From: Glycomyces luteolus
GTDB taxonomy: Bacteria; Actinomycetota; Actinomycetes; Mycobacteriales; Micromonosporaceae
NCBI RefSeq assembly: GCF_027622875.1
Contig: NZ_JAPZVP010000004.1
Location: 204,217 to 268,216, forward strand
Length of the DNA stretch: 64,000 nucleotides
Reading direction: 5' to 3'
Shown piece by piece: positions 29,741 through 38,722 of the stretch (position 1 is its first letter; each line of letters begins with the position of its first letter). Position numbers and translations under genes: made by a program. The notes beneath the pieces were generated by a model. It was given only the letters and a program-made list of their open reading frames with translations, did not search any database and had not been told where the DNA came from.

Positions 29741-30382
29741 TCACTTCCCCTCCAACCAATCCTTCTCAGCCTGCGGAAGCTCCGGAATCTCGAGGATGCG
29801 GGGGATCAGCTCCCGCTCGCCCATCGCTGCCCGGAAGAACATCGCCGCGGTCACGTCGTGATCGGGCCGGTGCACGACCTCCAGCTCAGCGCCCGCCTCC
29901 ACAAATCCGGGGGCGACGACCCGCAGGTACGGGCCCGGCCTGGCCTCGAGCGTGAACGTCTTCAACCAGCCGCGCTCGGCGATCCAACCCCGGAAAGTCC
30001 CGCACGGGATGCGCGCCCCGGTCACCTGGAGCACCAACCCGCCGGGCCCGGCCCACCGCTCGCCGATCAGCGCCGCGTTCACGTCGTACCCGGTCGTCGT
30101 CAGGTTCTCCCCGAACGCGCCCGCTCCGAAATCCCTACCTGTCAACTGATTGAAATGCCCGTAGTCCTCAGTGCCGTACACATAGACGGCCTGGTCGGTG
30201 CCGCCGTGGTTCTGCATGTCGCCGACGCGGTCGCCTTCGAGCCCGACCGATCCGTCGCCCTTGGGTCCGGGCGAGGTCACCTTCACCGGCCCGTCGACCG
30301 GCAGCTTCTCGATGTACGTGGCCGGGAGGCCCTTCCACGGGTTCTCGCGCGGACGGCCCACGTTCACACTGATGATCTTCAC
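29741..30382 (-). CDS. MOSC domain-containing protein (YiiM type)
   Basis: 213 residues from GTG. MOSC features: KIISVNVGRPRE at the start, GLEGDRVGDMQNHGGTDQAV (the GD-H-GG core), FGENLTTTG, and VTGARIPCGTFRGW with the conserved Cys that holds sulfur or Moco in this family. Probably a molybdenum-cofactor-linked or sulfur-carrier reductase component of the YiiM group. No partner gene is adjacent. The start has only a weak ribosome site; a longer frame exists upstream. Confidence 0.9.
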   Translation of the reverse strand: MKIISVNVGRPRENPWKGLPATYIEKLPVDGPVKVTSPGPKGDGSVGLEGDRVGDMQNHGGTDQAVYVYGTEDYGHFNQLTGRDFGAGAFGENLTTTGYDVNAALIGERWAGPGGLVLQVTGARIPCGTFRGWIAERGWLKTFTLEARPGPYLRVVAPGFVEAGAELEVVHRPDHDVTAAMFFRAAMGERELIPRILEIPELPQAEKDWLEGK

Positions 30383-30500
30383 CCGCCGGAGCCTAGTGAG
30401 CGGCCGCCCGAGTCTCAACCGCATTCCCGACGCGGGCGGCCCCGGTCTCGGCGCGGCCGCGAACCGGAAGGTCGTCGTACCCCCGGGCTAGGCTTGCTCC

Positions 30501-31253
30501 GTGGGGGTCAGCACCAGGAAACTGTTCCGCGACGACGCGGTCGTTCTGCGCACCTTCAAACTCGGCGAGGCCGACGCGATCGTGTCCCTCCTCGGCCGCC
30601 AGCGGGGCCGCTACCGCGCCATGGCCAAGGGCCTGCGCCGCACCTCCTCCAAGTTCGGAGCGCGGCTCGCCCCCTTCAGCCACGTCGACCTCCAGCTCAT
30701 CGAGGGCCGGGCCGAGCTCCACACCGTCACCCAGGCCGTCGGCCTGCACCTCTCCGGCGGGGCGATCGCCGCCGACTGGCCCACCTACACCGCCGCGTGC
30801 GTCATCGCCGAGGCCGCCGAACGGCTGGTCCCCGAGGACCACCAGCCCGACCTCGACGTCTTCCAGCTCACGCTCGGCGCGTTCCGGGCGCTGGCCGAGA
30901 CCGACCTGCCCGCCGTGCTCGTCATGGACTCCTACCTGCTGCGCGGCATGAAGTCCGCCGGCTGGGCGCCTTCACTCAACGAATGCGCCACTTGCGGCAA
31001 GGACGGCGAGCACCGCGCCTTCGCCGTGGCGGCCGGCGGCGCGGTCTGCAGCGACTGCCGGCCCGGCGGCGCGACGGTGCCGAAACCGGCCTCGCTCGAG
31101 CTCATGCGCGCGCTTGAGGCGGGGGACTGGGCGAACGCGACGGCGGCCGACCCGCGCCAGCGATCCGAGGCGGCCGGGCTCATCGCCGCCCACTTCCAGT
31201 GGCATTCAGAGCGGCCGCTGAAGACCTTGAAGTACGTGCCGCACCAGTCCTGA
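30501..31253 (+). CDS. recO: DNA repair protein RecO
   Basis: 250 residues, GTG start. The N-terminal OB fold (RDDAVVLRTFKLGEADAIVSL; YRAMAKGLRRTSSKFG) leads to a helical C-terminal region with a zinc site formed by C162, C165, C183 and C186 (CATC and CSDC). It anneals SSB-coated strands and helps RecR load RecA in gap repair. The neighbourhood with uppS is conserved with mycobacteria. Confidence 0.95.
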   Translation: MGVSTRKLFRDDAVVLRTFKLGEADAIVSLLGRQRGRYRAMAKGLRRTSSKFGARLAPFSHVDLQLIEGRAELHTVTQAVGLHLSGGAIAADWPTYTAACVIAEAAERLVPEDHQPDLDVFQLTLGAFRALAETDLPAVLVMDSYLLRGMKSAGWAPSLNECATCGKDGEHRAFAVAAGGAVCSDCRPGGATVPKPASLELMRALEAGDWANATAADPRQRSEAAGLIAAHFQWHSERPLKTLKYVPHQS

Positions 31254-31258
31254 CGGAT

Positions 31259-32014
31259 CTAGATGGTGCGCAACAGGAACGCGACGCTGAGCTCGAGCAT
31301 CCGGTCGCGGTTCTCCAGCGTCCCGAAACCGTGGCCCATGCCTTCGATCCAGTGCTCTTCGAGCCGGTCGCCCCAGACCTCGCGGTAAGGGTCGATGAGC
31401 TCGGCTCGCATCAGCCCGTCCTCGGTGCCGCCCGCCAGGAGCACGGGCCCTTGGTGGCGTCTTGCGGCGGCGAACTGGTCGACGCCCGGGAGGTCGTCGA
31501 GGAAGGCCTGGCCGAACGCGATGCCGTTGCAGTCGGCGCGGCCGTGCTCGCGGATCTGGTCGCGGAACCAGTCGTCCTCCCAGAACGGCAGGTTGAGTCG
31601 CCCGCCGGCCGGGGCCCAGAGTGCGAGTGAGCGCAGGGGCCTGTCGCCTGCGGCGAGCACGGCCACCAGGGCGCCCATGCTGAAACCCAGCACGGAGATC
31701 CGGTCGGGGTCGATGGCGCGGTTGCGTTCGAGCTGGGCGAGTACGGCTTTGAGCTGGGAGGCCTGGTCGGAGACGCTGAAGTCGGCGGGGTCGCCGTCGG
31801 ATTCCCCGAACGCGGCGAAGTCGAAGCGATGGCAGGCGATGCCCTGGGCCGCGAGCAGCCGGGCGAGGAGCACGAAGTCGTTGCCGGCGCCGATGCGGTT
31901 GCCGCCGAAACCGTGGCAGAGGACGACGGCGGGCGCCGGGGCCGGGTTCGGATGGGGGAGGTGGAGGACGCCGCGGAGGGTGCGGCCGGCGTGCTCGACG
32001 TTGAGAGGTTCCAC
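31259..32014 (-). CDS. Alpha/beta hydrolase
   Basis: 251 residues. An oxyanion segment VVLCHGFGGNRIG, the nucleophile elbow GFSMG (Ser), and a late GMGHGF His give a complete catalytic triad pattern; FDFAAFGESDGDP is typical of the acyl-peptidase/esterase-like group. Substrate unknown. Start uncertain: I use GTG at 32014; an ATG at 32050 would add 12 residues, and neither has a clear ribosome site. It converges on recO with 5 bases between stops. Confidence 0.85.
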   Translation of the reverse strand: MEPLNVEHAGRTLRGVLHLPHPNPAPAPAVVLCHGFGGNRIGAGNDFVLLARLLAAQGIACHRFDFAAFGESDGDPADFSVSDQASQLKAVLAQLERNRAIDPDRISVLGFSMGALVAVLAAGDRPLRSLALWAPAGGRLNLPFWEDDWFRDQIREHGRADCNGIAFGQAFLDDLPGVDQFAAARRHQGPVLLAGGTEDGLMRAELIDPYREVWGDRLEEHWIEGMGHGFGTLENRDRMLELSVAFLLRTI

Positions 32015-32341
32015 GGGCCGAACGTAACAGAGGCCATAGGCGGGAGCCATGGCAGAAGTTGAGCGGAGCGCGGATTCGAAGCCGCCCCCGTTTTCGATGG
32101 TGCCCGAGGGGTCCGACAAGACGGTGGGAGCACGAAGGCGAAGCGAGGCCGGTGGGCGGACTCGTCGGTGCGCGGGCGGAACCGCGAAGCGAGGCGGCGC
32201 GGCGGTGGTCCGGCGGAACGCGCAGCGGGACCGGATCAGCGGGCGGCGTCGCGGGCGTTCCCGGGCGGGCGTGCGGCGGGCCCCGCTCACGTCCGGACTA
32301 GGATCGAGGCCCCGCTGACGACTTGGCCGCCTGGAGGTCCT
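32015..32341. other. Intergenic region, hydrolase / uppS
   Basis: 327 bases, very G- and purine-rich on the plus strand, with the unit GCGAAGCGAGGC occurring twice. No supported gene. It should contain divergent promoters for the hydrolase and uppS. Confidence 0.5.
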
Positions 32342-33127
32342 GTGAGCCGCACGTACGAGCCGCCGAAACCGCACCCGTCGGGGGCGGTCCCGCCCGAGCT
32401 GCCGCGCGAGCTCGTTCCCCGGCACGTGGCGCTCGTGATGGACGGCAACGGCCGCTGGGCCAAGGAGCGCGGCCTCAAGCGCACCGAGGGCCACACCATG
32501 GGCGAGGCCTCGCTCTTCGACACCATCGAAGGCGCGATCGAGATGGGCATCTCGACCCTCTCGGCCTACGCGTTCTCGACCGAGAACTGGCGCCGCAGCC
32601 CCGAGGAGGTGCGCTGGCTCATGGGCTTCAACCGCGACGTCATCCACCGCCGCCGCGACGAGCTGCACGCCATGGGCGTGCGCATCCGCTGGGCCGGGCG
32701 CCGACCGAAGCTGTGGAAGAGCGTCATCGACGAACTCCAAGTGGCCGAGGAGATGTCGAAGCGCAACGACAAGATCACGCTCCAGTTCTGCGTGAACTAC
32801 GGCGGCCGCGCCGAGATCGCCGACGCCGCCGCGGCGCTCGCCCGCGACGTGAAGGCCGGAAAGCTCAATCCCGAGCGCATCACCGAGAAGACCTTCGCGA
32901 AGTACCTGTACAACCCGGACCTGCCGGACGTGGACCTGTTCCTGCGCCCCTCGGGCGAGCAGCGGACCTCGAACTTCCTGCCGTGGCAGTCGGCGTACGC
33001 CGAGATGGTGTACCTCGACGTGCTCTGGCCCGACTTCGACCGCCGCCACCTCTGGCACGCCTGCGAGATCTACGCGAGTCGGGACCGGCGCTTCGGTGGA
33101 GCCGAGCCGAATCCCGTGCAGGCGTAG
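32342..33127 (+). CDS. uppS: Isoprenyl transferase (di-trans,poly-cis polyprenyl diphosphate synthase)
   Basis: 261 residues from GTG with GGAGG 5 bases upstream. Cis-prenyltransferase signatures are [20 protein letters not shown] (catalytic Asp34), [12 protein letters not shown], and [20 protein letters not shown] near the end. It adds isopentenyl units in cis to make the lipid carrier for wall polymers. It corresponds in neighbourhood to the mycobacterial decaprenyl diphosphate synthase beside recO and zur. Chain length not determinable here. Confidence 0.95.
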   Translation: MSRTYEPPKPHPSGAVPPELPRELVPRHVALVMDGNGRWAKERGLKRTEGHTMGEASLFDTIEGAIEMGISTLSAYAFSTENWRRSPEEVRWLMGFNRDVIHRRRDELHAMGVRIRWAGRRPKLWKSVIDELQVAEEMSKRNDKITLQFCVNYGGRAEIADAAAALARDVKAGKLNPERITEKTFAKYLYNPDLPDVDLFLRPSGEQRTSNFLPWQSAYAEMVYLDVLWPDFDRRHLWHACEIYASRDRRFGGAEPNPVQA

Positions 33128-33141
33128 TGAAAGACCGCCCC

Positions 33142-33993
33142 TTACTGGAACGGGGTGAAGCTCCGGCCGCGTTCCTGGTCCGCCTGGAGCTTGTCGACCG
33201 TGTTCTGCAGCTTGTCGATCCGCTCCAGGATGATCGCGGTGTCGGCCGAGATCTGGTCGTCGATGTCGTCGAGGCGCTGCGCCTCCTCCATCGACGCGAG
33301 TACCACGCCCAGCAGCAGGTTCACCAGCACGAACGCGCCGAACAGGATGAACACCAGGTAATACGGCAGCGTCCACATGTTGTGGGCCATGCTGTTGCGC
33401 ATGACGTTCCCCATGTCGTCGAACGCCACCAGTTGGAACAGGTTCAGCAGCGCCTTCCCGACCGTGCCGAAGTGCTCGGAGTCGCTGGAGCTGAACGCGA
33501 TCCATCCGACCATCGCCCACAGGTACATGACCACGCCCGTCAGCGCGAACACGCCCGCCGACTTCGGCAGCGCCTTCCCGGCCGCCACCAGGATGATCCG
33601 CAAGGAGGGCAGCGACCGGAAGATCCGCACGATCCGCGCCAGCCGCAGCATCCGCAGGATCGTCACGTTCTCGCGCAGGCCCGGCATGAACGAGGCGAAC
33701 ACGATCACGAAGTCGAAGATGTTCCAGCCGTCCTTGAAGAACCGCAGCGGCCGGCGCCCGAACGACACGAGCCCGGCCAGCACCTCGAACGCGAAGAACC
33801 CCAGGCACACGTAATCCACCCAGTGCAGGAACTCCGCGACCTCGGCCGAGTGCGGGAACGTCATCGCCCCCAGCGCGGCCGCGTTCACGAGGATCACCAC
33901 CATCGACACCATCTGGAACCGGGGATTCGCCAGCAGCGCCCGGCAAGCGGCCGGGACGCGGCTGGGGTCGGTACCTAGGGTGGGAACACGCAC
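33142..33993 (-). CDS. One-domain voltage-gated cation channel, unusual pore
   Basis: 283 residues, six membrane helices. The S4 voltage sensor (112-133) has Arg at every third position: R114, R117, R120, R123, R126. The pore helix and filter read NLFQLVAFDDMGNVMRN (185-200 region), where bacterial sodium channels normally have FxxxTLESW. S6 is LVFILFGAFVLVNLLLGVVL, followed by a C-terminal coiled-coil heptad region (about 245-272) of the kind that tetramerises these channels. Homotetramer inferred. With FDD in place of LES, ion selectivity cannot be assumed to be sodium. GTG start without ribosome site, possibly a leaderless transcript. Divergent from the DUF318 permease. Confidence 0.88.
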   Translation of the reverse strand: MRVPTLGTDPSRVPAACRALLANPRFQMVSMVVILVNAAALGAMTFPHSAEVAEFLHWVDYVCLGFFAFEVLAGLVSFGRRPLRFFKDGWNIFDFVIVFASFMPGLRENVTILRMLRLARIVRIFRSLPSLRIILVAAGKALPKSAGVFALTGVVMYLWAMVGWIAFSSSDSEHFGTVGKALLNLFQLVAFDDMGNVMRNSMAHNMWTLPYYLVFILFGAFVLVNLLLGVVLASMEEAQRLDDIDDQISADTAIILERIDKLQNTVDKLQADQERGRSFTPFQ

Positions 33994-34067
33994 CGCACAA
34001 GAGTAATAAAGCGGAACACTCGCATACTGACGGGTAGTGCAAGGCGGCCGTTCGTCCACCTGCGCCC

Positions 34068-35099
34068 ATGCCGCACAATGGCACCGTGAGCGCCGAACTC
34101 GCCCGAACCGAGCCCCCAGCCGAGACACCGGTCACTCCCGCGCCCCCGAAACGCCGCGGGCTCACCTCGATCGAGGCACTCGCGCTCCTCCTCATCTTCG
34201 GCCTCACGGCCCGTCCCGGCCTCACCGAGCTCTTCGCCGCCCCCGTCGCTCAGGCCTGGTCCGCCCGGTTCGTAGCAGTCTGCGTGCAGGCCTTCCCGTT
34301 CCTCGTCCTCGGCGTGGTCCTCTCAGCCGCGATCAGCGCCTTCGTGCCCGCGGGGTTCTTCCACAAGGTCGTGCCCAAGCGCTCCGTCCTCGCCGTCCCC
34401 GTCGCCGGGGTCGCCGGGGCCGTCCTGCCCGCCTGCGAATGCGCCTCCGTGCCCGTCGCCGGGGCCCTCGTGCGCCGCGGCGTCGCCCCCGCCGCCGCGT
34501 TCACCTTCATGCTCGCGTCCCCGGCGATCAACCCGATCGTGGTGGTCTCCACCTTCGTTGCCTTCCCCGGCAACCCCGAGATGGTCGCCGCCCGCGTCGC
34601 CGCGTCCCTGGCCGCCGCGATCTCGATCGGCTGGCTCTGGGCGCGCCTCGGCAAGACCGAATGGCTCAACCTGCCGAAGCACCACCACCACGACGACGGC
34701 AAATGGGCCGCGTTCTGGTCCGCGATCCGCCACGACTTCCTCCACGCCGGCGGCTACCTCGTCATCGGCGCGGCCATCGCCGCGAGCCTCAACACGCTCG
34801 TGCCCGAGACCTGGCTCCAGCCGATCGCCGACAACCCCGTGCTCGGGGTCCTCGCGCTGGCGGTCCTGGCGGTGCTCGTCTCGATCTGCTCGGAGTCGGA
34901 CGCGTTCGTGGCCGCCTCGCTGACCCAGTTCTCGCCCACCGCGAAGCTGGCGTTCATGGTCGTGGGCCCGTTCATCGACGTGAAGCTCGCCGCCATGCAG
35001 GCCGGGACGTTCGGCCGCCGGTTCGCCCTCCGCTTCGCGCCGACCGCGTTCGTCGCGGCCGTGCTCGCGGCCGTCCTGATGGGAGCCCTGCTGCTGTGA
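34068..35099 (+). CDS. DUF318-type permease
   Basis: 343 residues, about eight membrane helices. Conserved small-residue/Cys motifs VLPACECASVPVAGALVRRG and ASPAINPIVVVSTFVAF are the DUF318 (UPF0718) permease signature; a His-rich loop (KHHHHDDG) lies between the halves and CSESDAFVAASL near the end. These permeases are thought to move a metal or metalloid species but the substrate is not established. The stop overlaps the next start (GTGA), so it forms a two-gene unit with the TIGR03943 protein. A GTG 18 bases downstream is an alternative start. Confidence 0.85.
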   Translation: MPHNGTVSAELARTEPPAETPVTPAPPKRRGLTSIEALALLLIFGLTARPGLTELFAAPVAQAWSARFVAVCVQAFPFLVLGVVLSAAISAFVPAGFFHKVVPKRSVLAVPVAGVAGAVLPACECASVPVAGALVRRGVAPAAAFTFMLASPAINPIVVVSTFVAFPGNPEMVAARVAASLAAAISIGWLWARLGKTEWLNLPKHHHHDDGKWAAFWSAIRHDFLHAGGYLVIGAAIAASLNTLVPETWLQPIADNPVLGVLALAVLAVLVSICSESDAFVAASLTQFSPTAKLAFMVVGPFIDVKLAAMQAGTFGRRFALRFAPTAFVAAVLAAVLMGALLL

Positions 35100-35803
35100 G
35101 ACGCGACGCGCAGGCGGTCATCCTGCTCCTGGTCGGCGGCGGCATGCTGCGCCTGGCCTGGACCGGGGACTACCTCAACTACGTGAAGCCCTACGCGTTC
35201 TGGCTCATCGTCCCCGCCGGTGCCATCCTCATCGCGGTCGCCGCGATCACGGGCGTGAACGCTTGGCAGGCGAGGAAAGAGGCCGACGACGGCCACGGCC
35301 ACGGCGAACCGAAGGTCGCCTGGCTGCTGCTCGCGCCCGTGGTCGGGATGCTGCTCGTGGCCCCGGACGCGCTCGGGTCCTACGAGGCCGAGCGCACCGG
35401 CACCGTGGTCGGCGCCGAGGAGAACCGCTCGAGCTACCCGGAGCTGCCCGACGACGTGGACCCGGTGCCGCTCACCCTCCTCGACTACGCCTCGCGGGCG
35501 ATCTTCGACGAGGGCCAGACCCTCGAGGACCACCGTATCCAGTTGCGCGGCTTCATCCTCTACGAAGGGGACGAACCGCAGCTCGCGCGCATGGTCGTCT
35601 CGTGCTGCGCCGCCGACGCCAGGCCCGTCAAGATCGGTTTCGACGGCGAACTCCCCGGGAGCCTCGAGCCCGACCAGTGGGTCGAGGTCGTCGGCGAGTA
35701 CTCGCCGCGCCAGGGCCGCGACGAGATCAACGGCGAGCTGGTGCCGTACATCGAGGTCGAGTCGGTCACTCCGATCCCGACTCCCGAGAACGAGTACCAG
35801 TGA
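35096..35803 (+). CDS. TIGR03943-family putative permease subunit
   Basis: 235 residues. Two or three N-terminal membrane helices (VILLLVGGGMLRLAW; AFWLIVPAGAILIAVAAI; VAWLLLAPVVGMLLV) are followed by a soluble OB-like C-terminal domain with LRGFILYEG and the paired cysteines MVVSCCAADARPV, the hallmark of this partner of DUF318 permeases. Co-translated with that permease. Close placement before the Zur-controlled znu genes suggests, but does not show, a metal link. Confidence 0.88.
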   Translation: MRRDAQAVILLLVGGGMLRLAWTGDYLNYVKPYAFWLIVPAGAILIAVAAITGVNAWQARKEADDGHGHGEPKVAWLLLAPVVGMLLVAPDALGSYEAERTGTVVGAEENRSSYPELPDDVDPVPLTLLDYASRAIFDEGQTLEDHRIQLRGFILYEGDEPQLARMVVSCCAADARPVKIGFDGELPGSLEPDQWVEVVGEYSPRQGRDEINGELVPYIEVESVTPIPTPENEYQ

Positions 35804-35867
35804 CGCCGATCATCCAGGCGTGTCGCCGATCGGGCAGCCGCTCGAGCGTTTGCGCTGCTCGCGAGGG

Positions 35868-35895
35868 TTGCTCCCCTTCAGGGCACACATATTAG
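35868..35895 (+). promoter_or_regulatory. znuACB promoter
   Basis: A -35-like TTGCTC (35868-35873) and -10-like TATTAG (35890-35895) separated by 16 bases. The Zur box begins 5 bases after the -10, covering the expected transcription start, which explains repression. Confidence 0.5.
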
Positions 35896-35899
35896 ATGT

Positions 35900-35914
35900 T
35901 GACAATGATTGTCA
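35900..35914 (+). promoter_or_regulatory. Zur box upstream of znuA
   Basis: TGACAATGATTGTCA is a perfect 7-1-7 palindrome matching the actinobacterial Zur consensus (TGaaAatgatTttCA type). It lies 20 bases before the znuA start and just after the -10. Zinc-bound Zur would block transcription here; derepression under zinc shortage follows. Confidence 0.85.
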
Positions 35915-35934
35915 TGATTGGGCAAGCTTCCAGC

Positions 35935-36981
35935 ATGCGCCGTTCCCGATTCATCCTCGTGCCCATCGCCGGCCTCGCCGCGGCCGCCGCCCTCGCCGCC
36001 TGCGGCTCCGGCTCCGACGACCCCGCCGCCGACGGCGAGATCAGCGTCGTCACCGCCTTCTACCCCCTCACCTTCGCGACCGAGCGCGTCGGCGGCGACC
36101 ACGTCGCCGTCACCAACCTCACCCCCGCAGGCCAGGAACCCCACGACCTCGAGCTCGCCCCCTCCGACATCGCCGCGATCGAAGAGGCCGACTACGTCGT
36201 CTACCTCAAGGGGTTCATCCCCGAGCTCGACGCCGCCGTCGAGGAGTACGCCGCCGACAAATCGCTGGACGTGCTCACCGCCGTCGAGACCAGCCAGTAC
36301 GACTACGAGCAGGCCATCGAGGAAGCGGAAGCGCACGCCGAGGAGGAGCACGCGGACGAGCACTCCGAAGAGCCCACCGCCTCCGACGAGCCCACCGCCT
36401 CCGAGGACGAGCACGCCGAGGAGGAGGGCCACGACCACGAGGAAGCGCCCGAAGGCACCGACCCGCACGTCTGGCTCGACCCGACCCGCTACGGCCAGAT
36501 CGGCACCGCCATCGCCGAAGGCCTCGCCGGCCTCGACGACGCCAACCAGGCCGACTACACCGCGAACGCCGAGGCCTTCAACACCGAGCTCACCGAGCTC
36601 GACGCCGAGTTCACCGACGCCCTCGCCACCCGCACCGGCAACGCGATCGTCACCTCCCACTCCGCGTTCGGCTACCTCACCGACCGCTACGGCCTCACCC
36701 AGATCGCCATCTCCGGTCTGAGCCCCGACCAGGAGCCCGACTCCCAGCACATGGCCGAGGTCGCCGAATACGTCGAGGCCAACGGCATCACCACGATCTT
36801 CTTCGAGACCCTCGTCTCGCCCGAGATCGCCGACACGCTCGCGGCCGAGACCGGCGCGCAGACCGCCGTCCTCAACCCGCTCGAAGGCCTCACCCAAGAG
36901 CAGATCGACGCCGACGCCGACTACTTCACTGTGATGCGCGAGAACCTGGCCGCGTTGCAGACCGCTCTCGGTGCGGCGTAA
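35935..36981 (+). CDS. znuA: Zinc ABC transporter substrate-binding lipoprotein
   Basis: 348 residues. The lipoprotein signal ends in LAAC with Cys23 as the lipidation site. The cluster A-1 metal-binding fold is clear: VTAFYPLTFATERVGGD, EPHDLELAPSDIAAIEEADYVV (first ligand His), a His/Glu/Asp-rich flexible loop of about 45 residues (for example EEGHDHEEAP), then DPHVWLDP, TSHSAFGYL and the late FFETLVSPEIAD with the acidic ligand. It captures Zn2+ outside the membrane. First gene of znuACB behind the Zur box. In-frame ATGs upstream fall before the box and are unlikely starts. Confidence 0.95.
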   Translation: MRRSRFILVPIAGLAAAAALAACGSGSDDPAADGEISVVTAFYPLTFATERVGGDHVAVTNLTPAGQEPHDLELAPSDIAAIEEADYVVYLKGFIPELDAAVEEYAADKSLDVLTAVETSQYDYEQAIEEAEAHAEEEHADEHSEEPTASDEPTASEDEHAEEEGHDHEEAPEGTDPHVWLDPTRYGQIGTAIAEGLAGLDDANQADYTANAEAFNTELTELDAEFTDALATRTGNAIVTSHSAFGYLTDRYGLTQIAISGLSPDQEPDSQHMAEVAEYVEANGITTIFFETLVSPEIADTLAAETGAQTAVLNPLEGLTQEQIDADADYFTVMRENLAALQTALGAA

Positions 36982-36996
36982 GGCAGCATTACACGA

Positions 36997-37761
36997 ATGC
37001 CCGTTCTCAACGTCCGCGGTGCGACCGTCTCCTACGGCGGTCGCGCCGTCGTCCGCGGCGTGGACCTCGCCGTCGAACCCGGAGAAGCCGTGGCCCTCAT
37101 GGGCGCCAACGGCTCCGGGAAGTCCACGCTCATCAAGGCCGTCGCCGGGCTCGTCCCGCTCGCGGGCGGCTCGATCGCGCTCTTCGGCACGCCGCAGAAG
37201 CGCTTCCGCGCCTGGAAGCGCATCGGCTACGTCCCCCAGCGCACCGGCGCCGCCTCCGGGGTCCCCTCGACCGCTGCCGAGGTCGTCTCCCAGGGCCGCC
37301 TCGCCCACCGGTTCCTCGGCATGCCCCCGAGCCGCGCCGACCGCGAATCCGTGAACCGCAGCCTCGCCGAGGTCGGCCTCGCCGACCACGCCCACTGCTC
37401 CGTCGACACCCTCTCAGGCGGCCAGCAGCAGCGCGTGCTCATCGCCCGAGCGCTCGCCACCGACCCCGAGCTGCTCATCATGGACGAACCCACCGTGGGC
37501 GTCGACGCCGAGACCCAGGCCGCGCTCGCGCAGGTCGTGGCGGACCGGATCGACGCCGGATGCGCCGTCCTCCTCGTCACCCACGAGCTCGGCCCGCTCA
37601 CCGACCGGCTCGACCGCGCCGTGGTCCTCGCCGACGGCAAGGTCGTGCACGACGGCGCCCCGCCGCGCCCCGTCGGCGAGCACGCCGACCCCCACCACGA
37701 GCACGCCCACCCGCACGCCAACGGCGACAGCGCCGACGAAGCCATCTGGGGCGGCAAATGA
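36997..37761 (+). CDS. znuC: Zinc ABC transporter ATP-binding protein
   Basis: 254 residues. Walker A GANGSGKST, Q-loop YVPQR, signature LSGGQQQRV, Walker B LLIMDEPTVGVD and switch His in LLVTHE are all present. A His-rich C-terminal tail (HADPHHEHAHPHAN) may bind metal. It powers zinc import with ZnuB and lies 15 bases after znuA; its stop overlaps the znuB start. Confidence 0.95.
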   Translation: MPVLNVRGATVSYGGRAVVRGVDLAVEPGEAVALMGANGSGKSTLIKAVAGLVPLAGGSIALFGTPQKRFRAWKRIGYVPQRTGAASGVPSTAAEVVSQGRLAHRFLGMPPSRADRESVNRSLAEVGLADHAHCSVDTLSGGQQQRVLIARALATDPELLIMDEPTVGVDAETQAALAQVVADRIDAGCAVLLVTHELGPLTDRLDRAVVLADGKVVHDGAPPRPVGEHADPHHEHAHPHANGDSADEAIWGGK

Positions 37762-38660
37762 ACCCCGACCTCTCGATCCTCGACTACTTCCAGTACGAGT
37801 TCATGCAGCGCGCCCTCATCAGCGCGCTCGTCGTCGGCCTCTGCGCCCCCGCCGTCGGCGTGTTCCTCGTCCAGAAGCGCCTGGCGCTCATCGGGGACGG
37901 CCTCGGACACATCGCCCTCACCGGTGTCGCGATCGGCTTCCTCACCGGTGCCGCCCCCATGTGGACCACGCTCGCGGTCACCGTGGCCGCGTCGGTCGTC
38001 ATGGAGATCCTCCGCAGCCACTCCAAGACCTCCGGCGACGTCGCCCTCGCCATGATGTTCTACGGCGGCATCGCCGGCGGCGTCTACCTCACCGGCATCG
38101 CCTCCGACAAGGGCGTCGCGAACCTCCAGCAGTACCTGTTCGGCTCGCTGCTCACCGCCGGATGGGACGAGGTCTGGACCATCGCGATCGGCGGCTCGAT
38201 CGTCGCCGCCCTCATGCTCGTGCTCCGGCCCTGGCTCGCCGCGATCTGCGCCGACGAGCAGTACGCGCGCGTCTCCGGCCTGCCCGTCGCCGCGCTCAAC
38301 CTGCTGCTGCTGATCACCACCGCCGTCACCGTCTCGGTCTCGATGCGCGCGGTCGGCCTCCTCCTCGTGAGCGCCCTCCTCGTGATCCCGGTCGTCACCG
38401 TCCAGCAGTTCACGCGATCCTTCAAGGCCACCATGTTCACCGCGATGGGCGCCGGGTTCCTCATCGCGGGCGCGGGCGTCCTCGCCTCCGCCGCGAAGGA
38501 CGTCCCGCCGGGCTCCACGATCGTGCTCATCGGCGTCGCCGTCTTCGTCGTCACCGCCGTCCTGGCCGCCCTCGTGCGCCGCGTCCGCCGGGTGCGCCGC
38601 GCCCATCTCCCGCCCGAAGGCGAGCCGCTCGAGGTCGAACTGCCCGTCTCGAACGCATGA
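37758..38660 (+). CDS. znuB: Zinc ABC transporter permease
   Basis: 300 residues, about eight membrane helices of the ABC-3 family. The opening FMQRALISALVVGLCAPAVG and FLVQKRLALIGDGLGHIALTG are typical, as is the cytoplasmic coupling region. Start overlaps the znuC stop (ATGA). The C-terminus is basic (RRVRRVRRAHL). It forms the membrane channel of the zinc importer. Confidence 0.94.
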   Translation: MNPDLSILDYFQYEFMQRALISALVVGLCAPAVGVFLVQKRLALIGDGLGHIALTGVAIGFLTGAAPMWTTLAVTVAASVVMEILRSHSKTSGDVALAMMFYGGIAGGVYLTGIASDKGVANLQQYLFGSLLTAGWDEVWTIAIGGSIVAALMLVLRPWLAAICADEQYARVSGLPVAALNLLLLITTAVTVSVSMRAVGLLLVSALLVIPVVTVQQFTRSFKATMFTAMGAGFLIAGAGVLASAAKDVPPGSTIVLIGVAVFVVTAVLAALVRRVRRVRRAHLPPEGEPLEVELPVSNA

Positions 38661-38722
38661 CCGGAGCGGGACCCGCGCCACCTGAGCCCCAGAACGGAGC
38701 CGGGACGCGATATTTTTGCGGA

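Noticed and set aside
32051-32110. tRNA-like T-loop (TTCGAAxCC) on the minus strand
   Set aside because: No matching acceptor, D or anticodon stems could be paired around it.
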